NCBI RefSeq assembly: GCF_900496995.4 | Contig: NC_044027.1 | Coordinates: forward strand, 9,324,743-9,388,742 | Length of the DNA: 64,000 nt | Origin: Aquila chrysaetos chrysaetos | Taxonomy: Eukaryota; Chordata; Aves; Accipitriformes; Accipitridae | Direction of reading: 5' to 3' | In this document: positions 14,901 to 39,509 of the stretch, in pieces | How the letters are laid out: each line of letters opens with the position of its first letter | Numbering within the stretch: the first letter of the stretch is position 1 | The notes under the pieces: model-generated | Seen by the model: the letters and a program-made list of their open reading frames with translations, nothing else | The model's database searches: none | What the model was told of the DNA's origin: nothing | Translations under genes and position numbers: made by a program

Positions 14901-17900
14901 CTGCCTGAGCAATGGCACTCTGCTCACAGTGGGAGCCACGGAGGGTGCAGGCAAGCTTGGAGCAGGGGTCAGGGAAAGGACCAGGAGCAGCCAGGTACTA
15001 ACCTCTCAAAGATGTCTTGTTCTGCATGCTGGGGACAAGGAGAGAAAGAGTCATCACAGCTGAAATCCCCACAGATAAAATCCCAAACACAGCCTGGGGC
15101 ACAACAAACCTAGGACCCAGGGAACACTGTTCTCCTTCCTGACCCAGAGAAACTGCTCCTCTCCCCAGCGCTGGCCCTGGGGAGCAGAGGGAGTATCCAA
15201 CATCCATTTCCTTCAGCTGCAGCACTTTCCACTCCCTGACTCGGAGAACAAGCGGGAATGGCTGAGGGCGATACATCTTCTACATCTAGCTAGGGGTAAT
15301 GTCTGCTGTGCCAGTGGGACTGGGTGACTGGGTGACAAATAGTTCGAGAAGGGCCTGGGAGCATCCAGACAGAGCCTGCCACCACTCTGCTGTGCGTGCA
15401 AGCGGCATGACAGCAGAAGACCGCAAGTACAGCTGGATCGTCTGGCGCAAGGGAAACATGGGAGAGCTGAGGCAGGTGGAAAGTCTCGGACCCACAAAAA
15501 ACCAGCTCTGACTCCATACCCTCTGGTAGAGACCAGCCTGTCTGCATCTGGGAGCTCTTACCGCTGCACCCTGCCTTACCCAGAGTGTGAAAACCCCAGC
15601 CCTGAGGTCCCCCCTCCTCCCCCACCGCGTTAGGGCACGCTGCAAGAACATCCTGTGCTTGCAGCAAACAAACCCCAAAGCTTTCAATAAAGGGTGAAGC
15701 TGCCGAGGACCTAAGCCAAGAGTCAGAAAACCTCGTCATCAGTCCCACTTGTTTCTGTACCCACTGGCAATGGTGCGTTCTCAAGGTACAGCCCAGTTCG
15801 CAAAGTGGTAGGAAAATATTTGATCTCTGCTCAAATATGAGCTGCTCTCGAAAGGGTGCTCTGCATGCCTTTCACTTTCCTGTGACACGACACGTATCGA
15901 TTCCCAACAGACAGAAATACCAACACCAATGATCCAAGGTGGAGAACGTACGATCCCTATTACCCCTCCACTACGGGATAAAAGGAGAAATTGAGGGTCT
16001 CGCTGTTTTCTGCCACGGGCATCTGACGGATCTTGCCCTCCAACCTCTACTCTCTACAGTGAGGCCACAGCCCAGCCAGGTAAGATCCTGGGGCAGGACG
16101 GAAGCTGTGTTTCCCACAAAGGAACAGCCATCTACCTTCTGTCCGTAGGATCGATTCTGTTTTCCAAGCAGAGCTGCTGCCCCGCTCTTCGCAACGTTAC
16201 ATGTGGCAAGCAGAGGCTAAGAGCAAGGAAGAGGAGGTGCAATGCCTACCCGCTCGCATCTACAATGAGAGGAATCGCTTGGGTAAACTGAGACAATTTA
16301 ATAGCCAGAAAAGGAACTGAGCAAAGGGAAGCATGGCCTGCTTTGCATGGTAGATATCCCAAACAGAAGTATGCCAGACAACAGGGCAGACTTTCAAGAA
16401 GAGCTGCAGGTGCTCCCAAGGGTCATGTTTTGATTAAAACTAGACAGAACACTAGAAAACTGGTGGCCCAATTAACTGCTGTAGAGCAGCTCTCAACCCA
16501 TAGCCGTCCTGAGCTGGCAGCTTCCAGCCAAGAGCTTGGAGACCTGAGCCTGGGCGGTTCTGAACCTCACTGCAAGCAAAAGCAGCATTGGGCTGAGCAG
16601 AACCACCAAAAAACCAGGGGGGCTTGTCAGAACCAAGTGAAGGAGGTTCCTTGAACTAGACCTGCAAACGTAGGTCCTGTCCAACTCTGCCTCCTTGCTG
16701 TCAGTGCAGCAAGCTGCTAAACACCGTATTTAAGCCCCATAATATCCATGATAAAAAGTCTAGGGCACTTCTGGGCTGACTGACCTGTCCCTTGGTACAA
16801 GGAGCAATACTCACCACCAAGCCCTGGTCATCCAGGTTGGTGATCATGTCCACCAGGTAGGTTCGGAGGGCAGCCAGCTTCTGCAAAGCCTCAGTCCAAT
16901 GCACCCGCTGGGTCAGGATGCTTTGGTGCGCCCGCTCCTCCTCTGCGTGCACCTTCTCCAGCAACCGCTGTTCTTCATTTTCACACGCATTCCCCACAAA
17001 GATCAGCCTCTGGATTACCAGCTCCCGCGCCGCGTTGGCTGCGTTCTGCCAGACCAAGGAGAGAGGACAAATAGCAGCCTTGCTTCAACCCCAACAAGAG
17101 CACCAACCGCTTCTGCTGGCTTTCTGTGGACTCAGCTGTTAAGATTACTCTGTTAATTGAGCCCAAGCCACAGTAATCATCACGAGGCAAGCAGAGGTAA
17201 ACGGGACAACCAGTCCCAAACCTGCCTACTGCCTCCTGGCCTAACCCTGGTACCTAAGTGACAACCTGCAAAGGACCAGAGTCCCATCCCTCTGCGGATC
17301 TTCCTGGATTTGCTATTAGCAGGAAACAGAGCCACCACCAGAACTGTCTTTTGTCCTTGGTGACAGCGACGCACAATTAAAATCAGGAATCATTAAGACT
17401 GGTCCTAGCGGGATGTTCAATGGCTGTACAGTAACACCAAGAAATGTACTGTTTGTGTACATTTTTTAGGCGGATGAAGCAGGAATTGCAGGTGCATCCT
17501 GGCACTCCACTTGCACAAGCAGCTGGCTAGGAGGGGGACAACCCCCGCACACCGATGAGCCCCCTGAGAGCTCAGAATCTCTGATGGGAACGGTGAGCAC
17601 GCGGGGCCAGCTCCGCTCCACGCTGTGCTGGGAGAAGGGGCAGGGACTTACCAGGACGCCCTGGTCCTTGGCAGGCAGCACCTCGTCCACATGCCGGGCG
17701 ATGGCAGCGCTCTGCAGCTGGAGCTGCTCGCACCGGTCCACGATCTTGTTCTGGAACGCAGAGCGGCGGGCAGCGCGCAGGCCTCGACAGCACGATGGCG
17801 GCCCCGAGCCCCCCACTCAGCCCGCCCAGCCAGCCCCCACCCGGCCCCACGCCTCCTGGGGTCCTCGTGCACCACCCCACAGAGAGTCCCCTTCCCCACA

Positions 17901-18383
17901 CCCCAAAAGGGCCCCCACACAGCCCCACACCCTGCTAGGCACCCCAGAGAGCCTCCCTCCCCACGGGGGGTCCCCTCACACGGCCCCACACCCCACCAGG
18001 GACCCCGCGCAGCCCCACAGCCTGCCAGGAACCCCACAGACAGCCCCCATCCCCACGGGGGACCCCTTGCATGGCTCCACACCCCATCGGGGGCCCCACA
18101 GAGAACCCACCTCCCCACGGCGACCACTCACACAGCCCCACACCCCGCCAGGGACCCCCACGGCCCAGCGGAACTCCCCAGGCGATCCCAGACCCACGCA
18201 CGGTCCCTCTCCCCCCCCCGCGCCGCGCCGCGCCGACAGCCCCACACGCCCCGGGCTCCCCTCGGGGCAGGGTCCCGGTCCCGGTCCCGGTCCCCGTCCC
18301 CGCTCGCCGCCGTCGCTCACCCGCAGGTCGGCCGCCCGCTCCGCCAGCGCCCGCGGCCGCGGCCCCCCGCCCCGCTGGGCCAT
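8905..18383 (-). CDS. BSPRY: B-box and SPRY domain-containing protein, lacking a visible B-box
   Basis: A TRIM-like protein of epithelial and germ cells. Coding exons from 5' to 3' on the minus strand: 18383-18321, 17750-17652, 17045-16815, 15028-15003, 13707-13583, 9431-8905, total 1071 nt, 356 residues (human 402). The exon sizes 99, 231 and 26 nt follow the TRIM-family coiled-coil pattern. Residues 22-131 form the coiled coil (NKIVDRCEQLQLQ, ENEEQRLLEKVHAEEERAHQ). The tiny fourth exon supplies HAEQDIFER. The last exon codes PRY-SPRY (about residues 188-356) with PERFDHWPNALA and SWVFSRYDKEFRF. Exon 1 gives only MAQRGGGPRPRALAERAADLR, so the roughly 46-residue zinc-binding B-box of the human exon 1 is missing; the start is therefore the least certain part. 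It is head-to-head with WDR31. Confidence 0.9.
16627..16690 (+). mobile_element. Possible old CR1 3'-end fragment
   Basis: The stretch resembles a decayed CR1 tail in plus orientation: ggttccttgaactagacc, then ggtcctgtccaactctgcc, parallel to the CR1 phrase GGACTAGATGA...GGTCCCTTCCAACC. It sits in the BSPRY intron between the 231 nt and 26 nt exons. Divergence is high and chance similarity is possible. Confidence 0.4.
17800..18190. repeat. GC-rich minisatellite in BSPRY intron 1
   Basis: Degenerate units built on CCCCACACCCC and CCAGGGACCCC recur every 25 to 50 bp throughout. Because the sequence is C-rich on one strand with few stops, it gives long spurious ORFs in several frames. Unit borders are imperfect. 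Confidence 0.7.
18271..18300. repeat. Short GGTCCC tandem repeat
   Basis: About five tandem units of GGTCCC with a GTCCCC variant lie just beyond the donor of BSPRY exon 1 (transcribed leftwards). Confidence 0.8.
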
Positions 18384-18540
18384 GCTGCGCCTCGGCACCT
18401 GCCGCGGGGGCGGCGGCGGCCCCGCCCGGGCCGCGCACACCGCTCCGCTCCGCTCCGCCCCGGCCGCCGCCGAGGAGCCGGGCGGCGGGGACGGGACGGG
18501 ACGGGACGGGACGGGACTGCGGGGCCCGGGCCGGCCCCCG
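18384..18540. promoter_or_regulatory. Shared CpG-island promoter of BSPRY (-) and WDR31 (+)
   Basis: This is very CpG-rich sequence between the BSPRY ATG (18383, minus) and a strong plus-strand donor CCCCCG|GTGAGT at 18541. That donor most likely ends the untranslated exon 1 of WDR31, which would splice to the acceptor ending at 20943. The two genes are also head-to-head in human. A TATA box is not seen. The exact start sites are inferred. Confidence 0.6.
18491..18515 (+). repeat. ACGGG pentanucleotide repeat
   Basis: Five units of ACGGG lie in the shared BSPRY/WDR31 promoter, within the likely untranslated first exon of WDR31. Length variation here could alter promoter spacing or the WDR31 5' UTR. 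Confidence 0.85.
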
Positions 18541-18599
18541 GTGAGTGCGCGGCGGGCGCGGCCCCGCACGGCGGGTTCCCGGGGCTGGGCTGGCCGCCC

Positions 18600-18940
18600 T
18601 GTGTCCCGCTGTGGGGCTGGCCCGGCTATAGGGACCCATATTGTCCCCGTATCCTTCCCAGGGGCTGCCCCATAGCCTTCCCAGGGGGTTGCCCCAGCTA
18701 CAGGGACCTGTGCTGGCCCCATACCCTTCCCAGGGGCTGCCCCAGCCGTAGGGACCCGGACTGCACCCGTATTGCACCCGCCAGGCTGCCCCACGTCCTA
18801 CTTGTGGGGCTTCCCCCGTCTGCGGGGACCCGGGGTGCACCCGTCTGCCACCCACGGGCCACCCCCGGCTCTAGGGACCTGCATCGTTGCCGTGGGGCCA
18901 CCCCCGGCTGTAGGGACTCGGGGCTGCCCCTGCGTCCTCC
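18600..18940 (+). repeat. Minisatellite at the start of WDR31 intron 1
   Basis: Units of roughly 45 to 60 bp recur about six times. Each has a CCCC(A/C)GCTNTAGGGACC-type core followed by a GCCCC/CCCGT phrase and often CTTCCCAGGGGCTG. Copies of the TAGGGAC core lie near 18628, 18750, 18873 and 18911. The array continues the GC-rich, low-complexity character of the island and yields long meaningless ORFs. Confidence 0.7.
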
Positions 18941-20943
18941 CCAAAGATGGTTAAACACCCCTCTTCTACGGGGCGTTTCACACCCCATGAAAATGGGGAG
19001 AAAGCTCTGCTGTGACTTCCGTGCCTGCTGCCGTGGATATTGTCATTTCCTTTATTCCACGGTATGGACTTCACTGCAGTGCCTGATCGGGCTTAGGCAG
19101 CAGTGTGGGTTATTTTTTAAAAACAATTCAGTAAAAAGATGTTTTTGATTTCTGTTAAGCAGTATATCTGGGGGGAAGGGAGGATAGGAGATCCTCCAGC
19201 GTCAGATTCAGTCTTCTGAAGGTGTAGCTTTGTATGGATCAGGTGCTGCAGGATCCCTGTGTTATCAGTGAGCTTTGTGATGGACCAGGTTCATGATAAA
19301 CACGTGCAGGGAAGCCTGGCAGATAGTAAAACCTCAGATGAACATCCTGCCCAAGCAACTACTGTTCTCATTCAGGATTCAGAAAAACCAACTCTTTTTT
19401 TGCAGTGAGCAAGAGGCAGGAGAACACAGTTAGACACAAGATAGACCTCCCGCTTTCCTTGCAGCCTCCCACGGTCACCAGTGGCTCTCTGCCTTGATCC
19501 AGCTCGGTTTGAGCTGATGTGCGGGTAGGGATGACTGCATGTGTACATTAACCACATGAGTGGGGAAACTAACTGCTGGTTGGGAAACAGAGAAATCATC
19601 GTAATTTAAAAATCAGAATTTACGTCTTAGCTTTTTCCTAGAATCTTGTTTTGCAGGAGAAACAACTTCCAGAGTTCTCCCGTTGTCAAAGAAAAATCAT
19701 GGGTTTTCCTAGTGTACTAAAACAATGGGGACACTCAGTCTGATTGAAAGAAGTAAATTGCTGAATTATCACTGCCCCTCAACTGTGAGATTTATCATTC
19801 TTCACATCTTTTGAACATGCAAAGTCATGGATAGAACAGGTGGAGATTAACTGGGTATTACTAATTGCTAATCACAAAGGCTGTCAGGGTAAAATTAGAA
19901 AGGGAATGTTTTGTAGCAAGCCAACCCCTCTTGCTTATTGCTTCCAGTATTTGATTTCAAGTTTTTGTGGGCAGAGCCTTGAAGCAGGTTTTTTCTTTGC
20001 TGGAACAAGCAGGTGGGGGTTTTTTTCTGATTTTTATTAGCAAAATACTACTGACCCAGAAGATGGGAATGCTAACATACACCTAGCACAGGCTAAATCC
20101 AATTAGCGTGTCTTGAGCTAAGAAGAAGCCAATTACTGTACGTGGCAATTCACTGTCATTGAAACTGGTTTCTGCTCGGTCTGTGACCTGTGAGGATAAG
20201 AGGGAGAGATGCTGCCTCGGCCTGAGCCCTGCTCCACCAAAGGCTCCTGCACCCGGACGGATGCTCGTGCGGGGACTGGCTGTCATGATGCCGCTTGTGA
20301 GGGAAGCCCTGGGACGGGGCAGGCTGGTCTCAGCCTGGACAGCAAGTGTTTTTTTGCTGAATGCATCTGGGATATCAAGATGGTCTTGTCTAGCCTGGAC
20401 CTGGGGTTGCAGTTGGGACATAGAAGCTGCTGTTCCCAAAGAGTTCCTCAGCCTATGGAAAGACCACTTCAAGCTTTACATTAAGTCAGGCTGGTCTAGT
20501 TAAGTTTGGGCTGCCTGTGACTGCAGTTATCTTGGTCTAAAGATACAGTCCCACCAGCCAGCTGTACAAACTTCAGTCTGAAGGTGTTTGCATTCACCAG
20601 TCTAGAGATTGGAATCTCTGGAAAATAGGGAAGTCAAGAGCAGAGGAGGTGTAAGGCGCTAGAAGAATTATAGGCAGTAGCTCCATCTCTATTGTGGCCT
20701 CGCCAAGCTTGGATATTTTTAAAGCTCACCTGCAAGGTCCCAGTAACCTCACCTCAGAAGCTGGCTCTGCTCTAAGCAAAAGGTTTGACAAGGGAGCTCC
20801 AGATGTCCCCTCCTCTGAGGTTTTTCCTCTTATTCTAAATTAAGTTAAGCTGTAGGTAACGTGTTATCAGCACCTTATCCCATATATGCAACAAGCAGAA
20901 ACCTCTCTGGATTCCCAGTAATGCTGTGTCTCCACACCCACAG
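18941..20943 (+). other. WDR31 first intron (5' UTR), no coding exon
   Basis: The stretch lies between the probable untranslated exon 1 and the exon starting at 20944. Apart from the minisatellite at its left end and an old CR1 piece near its right end, I see nothing. Base composition falls from GC-rich to average across it. Confidence 0.5.
20680..20820 (+). mobile_element. Old CR1 LINE 3' fragment, plus orientation
   Basis: The phrases ggatatttttaaagctcacc, caaggtcccagtaacctc and ctgctctaagcaaaaggttt follow, in order, the CR1 3' end (gatattcaaaa...ctggacaaggtcctggg...gctctgagcaggggg). It is strongly diverged and lacks a clean 3' repeat tail, so it is an old, broken copy. It lies in the 5' intron of WDR31. 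Confidence 0.6.
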
Positions 20944-20970
20944 GTCGTGTCCCAGCAGCAGGTGCCCGAG

Positions 20971-20988
20971 ATGCTGATGCAATGCTGA
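20971..20988 (+). other. Upstream ORF in the WDR31 5' UTR
   Basis: In the exon that carries the WDR31 start (20944-21077), an ATG at 20971 opens a five-codon reading frame (M-L-M-Q-C-stop) that ends 42 nt before the main ATG at 21031. A second ATG lies inside it. It could dampen WDR31 translation; this is inference. Confidence 0.45.
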
Positions 20989-21030
20989 CTGCTGCTGGCT
21001 GTAGTGGGAGCCGTGCTCGTCCGCAGGGCT

Positions 21031-28317
<7,287 letters not shown>

Positions 28318-30302
28318 CCACGGTAACCTTTCCAGCAGAGACTGCCCTGCGAGGGGATGGGATTCACCGAGAGCCTCCCCGTGACTGCAAGCACCAGAAG
28401 ACCTTGCACCTGTGGAGCAGTGATGTGTGATCAGTGGGGCAGGGGGATGTATTGGTTTCAGTTTGGGGGTGGGGGCAGGAAGGCACTAGAGCTGTCTAGA
28501 AGAAAAGCCAAATCATGGACACATTCAGGCCAAGTTCTCACACCTGAGCAGGCCTCATGCATTTTATTTACAAGACCTCCATGCAGGCTAGCTGCACATG
28601 ATGGGGGCTAAGGGAAGAGGAGATGAGCTGAGAAGCCAAGGAACAGCACTGAAGGGTGCCAGGGCACGGGGCAGGGAATGCTTGGCCTCCTCCCCCTTGC
28701 TTCAGTTGAGTGGAGCTGAACATGGTGTGACAGAAACCCTGCACTGGGATTTAGACCCCAGGAACAACGTGAGCGTAAACACAGGAGAACATTCACTGCT
28801 GTCTAAAATTTCATCCCAAGCCAGCTAGAAAGGTGGGAGCCTGCTGGGCGACTGCTGGGACAGGATTGTCCCATGAATGGCAACCTGATAAGAAACACCC
28901 AGAGGGAGGGTTGTCCTGGCTGTGGGGCTGGGAGTCCCCTGCACCGCTGCCAGGCTCAGACAGTCCCTTTAGCTGACACTTTATGAGATGCTTAAGAACC
29001 AGCTTGAGCACACATAGCTGGGTACCTCTAGGCTTATACAAGAGGAGACTGCAATTAAATATTTTTCTGTTAGTTGCTGGCCTCTCATCCCATAGGATTT
29101 TCCCTGGGAGTAAATAAGAGCTAGCACCCAGCATGTAGCAGATGCCACCACACTACTTGGAAGGGAGGAGAAAGCCCACAACACTCTGCTAGAAGTAACT
29201 TGTGAGTGGGTTTGGTTTTTTTTTTCTCTTAAAACACTATCTCCAACTGCACTGCAAGCATTGAGAACAGAACTGTGTTCACTCCCAAGGAGCACAGACA
29301 GCTGCTCTCCAGCTGGTAACAGGGAAAGGAATGGGTCTTCTCTTTTCTCCTGAAGGTTTTTTACGATAGCAGACAGAAATCAAACTGTGTTGTGAAGTAC
29401 CTGTAATTTCTCCATTCCTTAGTCAGACCCAGGGGCTAGCGTGCACATTCAAAACGTTTTGATTTTTCAGGACACAAAATTTGCAAAACCTCAATTTAAA
29501 GAATAAACAACAAATAAGAAAGCTCCCCACAGTGTAAGTTAGAACAAGACAATCCTACACTGAAATAGCCTTCTTCGTATTATCCCAGGTGACACACAGC
29601 AAAAACTCAACCAGGAGATGCCTACATGGATTTGAAACACCTGGTTCACAAGATCACAAGAGCCAGCTCAAAGAGCTAGGACATGAGAAGGTACATGGAA
29701 AAGAAAAATTTCAGTGGCCTTCAACATCTACTGTGAGTGAATACAAAGGGGATGCTGACCTCCACATTCAGAGACTACCTTTGCAGAGGCAGGGGAAGCA
29801 GGGTACTATATTCCTCTAACTCTGACGGCTAGTTTTTCTTTCTTTAAATGCAAATCAAGTTTGAAGCCACAGACTCCTGCCAAGGGATCCTGGAAAATGG
29901 AAGGTAAGAAGGGTATTGACAGAGGCTAAACACCACACCAAAGACGAGGTGTTGTGTGGCTACCTACAAGTGTTTGAAACAGACTGGAGAAAATCTGGGA
30001 GCCTAACTTGGAAGGGAAGGTGGATGCAGATGGATCATCTCCAAATTACAGCAGACAGCAGAATCTGCAGTATAAAAACAGTCCTAAGAAGTGGAAAAAC
30101 ATCACCCATGATTTGACTCCAGCTAAGCCCTGGAAAACTCAGGTGCTTCAAAACCACCTCAACCCAAGACCAGCCAGTGACTACAGCTGCCATAATGCAT
30201 GTTGCAGTAGCCGATTCCTTTTTTTTCTTTAATATAAAAAAAGCAAGTCTTAGTTCAAAGCCATTAACGTCTCTGTTCCAGTTCATCAGCAGCACCTCTG
30301 AG
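28318..30302. other. Gap between convergent WDR31 and PRPF4
   Basis: No gene is recognised. The stretch should hold both 3' UTRs. A plus-strand AATAAA at 29502-29507 could serve WDR31, giving a 3' UTR of about 1.2 kb. For PRPF4 on the minus strand, ATTAAA at 30233-30228 is about 70 nt after the stop, and AATAAA at 28568-28563 is a distal option that would make the two transcripts overlap. In human RNF183 lies in this interval; no RING motif or matching ORF is present here. Confidence 0.5.
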
Positions 30303-38601
<8,299 letters not shown>

Positions 38602-38901
38602 GACGGCCGCGCACCGGGAGGGGAAAGGAGGCCAGCCGCCAAGCCGCCGCGCACTGCCTCCGCCGCCTCACAACCGCTTCCGGGGGACGCGGGGCACGCC
38701 GGGAGGCGCGGTGCGAGTTGGCGGCTGGACGCGCGGGGCACGCCGGGAGGTGTGGCCCGGGGAGGGGACGCGGGGCACGCCGGGAGGCGCGGTGCCCGTT
38801 AGCGACAAGACGCGCGGGGCACGCCGGGAGGCGCGGTGCCCAGGCGGGCTCGGCCCTCGCCCGGCGGCGGCGGCTGAGAGGCGGAGCGGCGGCGGGTCGC
38901 G
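38602..38901. promoter_or_regulatory. Bidirectional CpG-island promoter of PRPF4 (-) and CDC26 (+)
   Basis: Only 300 bp separate the two start codons (38601 minus, 38902 plus). The sequence is extremely GC- and CpG-rich, TATA-less, and has an ETS-type CTTCCGG near 38678. Four copies of a GC-rich repeat occupy its middle. Human PRPF4 and CDC26 are also head-to-head. The start sites are inferred. Confidence 0.8.
38691..38837 (+). repeat. Four-copy promoter repeat, core GGGGCACGCCGGGAGG
   Basis: The core GGGGCACGCCGGGAGG begins at 38691, 38735, 38772 and 38816, spaced 44, 37 and 44 bp. Copies 1, 3 and 4 extend to GGGGCACGCCGGGAGGCGCG; copy 2 diverges after the core (TGTGG). Each is preceded by GACGCG or GACGCGCG. 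The near-perfect cores against looser spacers suggest either recent tandem duplication or selection on the core. Confidence 0.92.
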
Positions 38902-39255
38902 ATGCTGCGGCGGAAACCGACGCGGCTGGAGCTGAAGCTGGACGACATCGAGGAGTTCGAGAGCATCCGGAAGGACCTGGAGGTGCGAGCGGGGCCGGCC
39001 GCGGCCGCCCCCGGGGGGCCTGTCTCCCCCCGCCCGGCAGCGCCCTGACGCGGCCCTTTTGCCCCGCAGAGCCGCAAGAAGCAGCGGGAGGACGCGGAGG
39101 TGGCGGCGGCCGGCGAGGAGGCGGCGGCGGCGGCGGCCATCGCGCTGGGCGCCGACCACAAGAGCCGGGAGCAGATCATCAATGACCGCATCGGCTACAA
39201 GCCGCAGCCCAAGGCCGGCGGCCGCGCCGCCCACTTCGGCACCTTCGAGTTCTAG
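38902..39255 (+). CDS. CDC26: Anaphase-promoting complex subunit CDC26
   Basis: A small subunit of the APC/C ubiquitin ligase that stabilises the TPR protein APC6 (CDC16). Coding exons 38902-38982 (81 nt, 27 residues) and 39070-39255 join in phase 0 to give 88 residues (human 85). The APC6-binding N-terminus [20 protein letters not shown] is fully conserved, as are [18 protein letters not shown] and the C-terminal EF. Between them the acidic linker of mammals is replaced by an Ala/Glu stretch with a run of six alanines, coded mainly by GCG. The intron is only 87 bp. The first exon abuts the bidirectional promoter shared with PRPF4. Confidence 0.97.
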
Positions 39256-39465
39256 CGGCGGGGGCGGCCCGGCCGACCGGGAGACGGCGTCCGGGGAGCC
39301 GCCAGCTCCCCCTCGCCAGCCGGGAGAGGCCCCCAGGCCGGCGGGGACGGGCCTCTCCCTCCCTCCTTTTTGCTGTTTTCTTTGGTTGGGGTCTTTTTTT
39401 TTTTCTTTTTAAGTTTGTCTGGTTAACATGCCCGTGAATGCCCCTTGGCCAAGTGTTTTGTTTTA

Positions 39466-39471
39466 AATAAA
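39466..39471 (+). terminator. CDC26 poly(A) signal
   Basis: AATAAA lies 211 nt after the CDC26 stop in T-rich sequence (gttttgttttaaataaatatgtctcttttt). A second AATAAA at 39785-39790 is a possible distal site. Confidence 0.8.
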
Positions 39472-39488
39472 TATGTCTCTTTTTTAAC

Positions 39489-39508
39489 AAAAAAAAAAAA
39501 AAAAAAAA
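39489..39508 (+). repeat. A20 tract at the CDC26 cleavage site
   Basis: Twenty genomic adenines start 18 bases after AATAAA, where the mRNA would be cut. CDC26 keeps its intron and promoter, so this is not a retrocopy; it may cause internal priming in cDNA data. Confidence 0.9.
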
Positions 39509-39509
39509 G

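Noticed and set aside
14460-15113. Plus-strand open frame of 217 codons in a BSPRY intron
   Set aside because: It overlaps the 26 nt BSPRY exon on the opposite strand; the product is compositionally random with no family resemblance.
17935-18855. Minus-strand open frames of 306 and 272 codons around BSPRY exon 1
   Set aside because: Low-complexity Gly/Arg/Ala products of the same repeats. Only the 63 nt of exon 1 (18321-18383) fits the splice chain.
17625-19148. Plus-strand open frame of 507 codons
   Set aside because: It reads the Pro/Arg/Thr-rich translation of the minisatellites and CpG island at BSPRY/WDR31, antisense to real BSPRY exons. No domain or biased codon use beyond base composition.
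39489-39508. CDC26 as a processed retrocopy because of its A20 tail
   Set aside because: The gene keeps an intron with GT-AG ends, its CpG-island promoter and its conserved head-to-head neighbour PRPF4.
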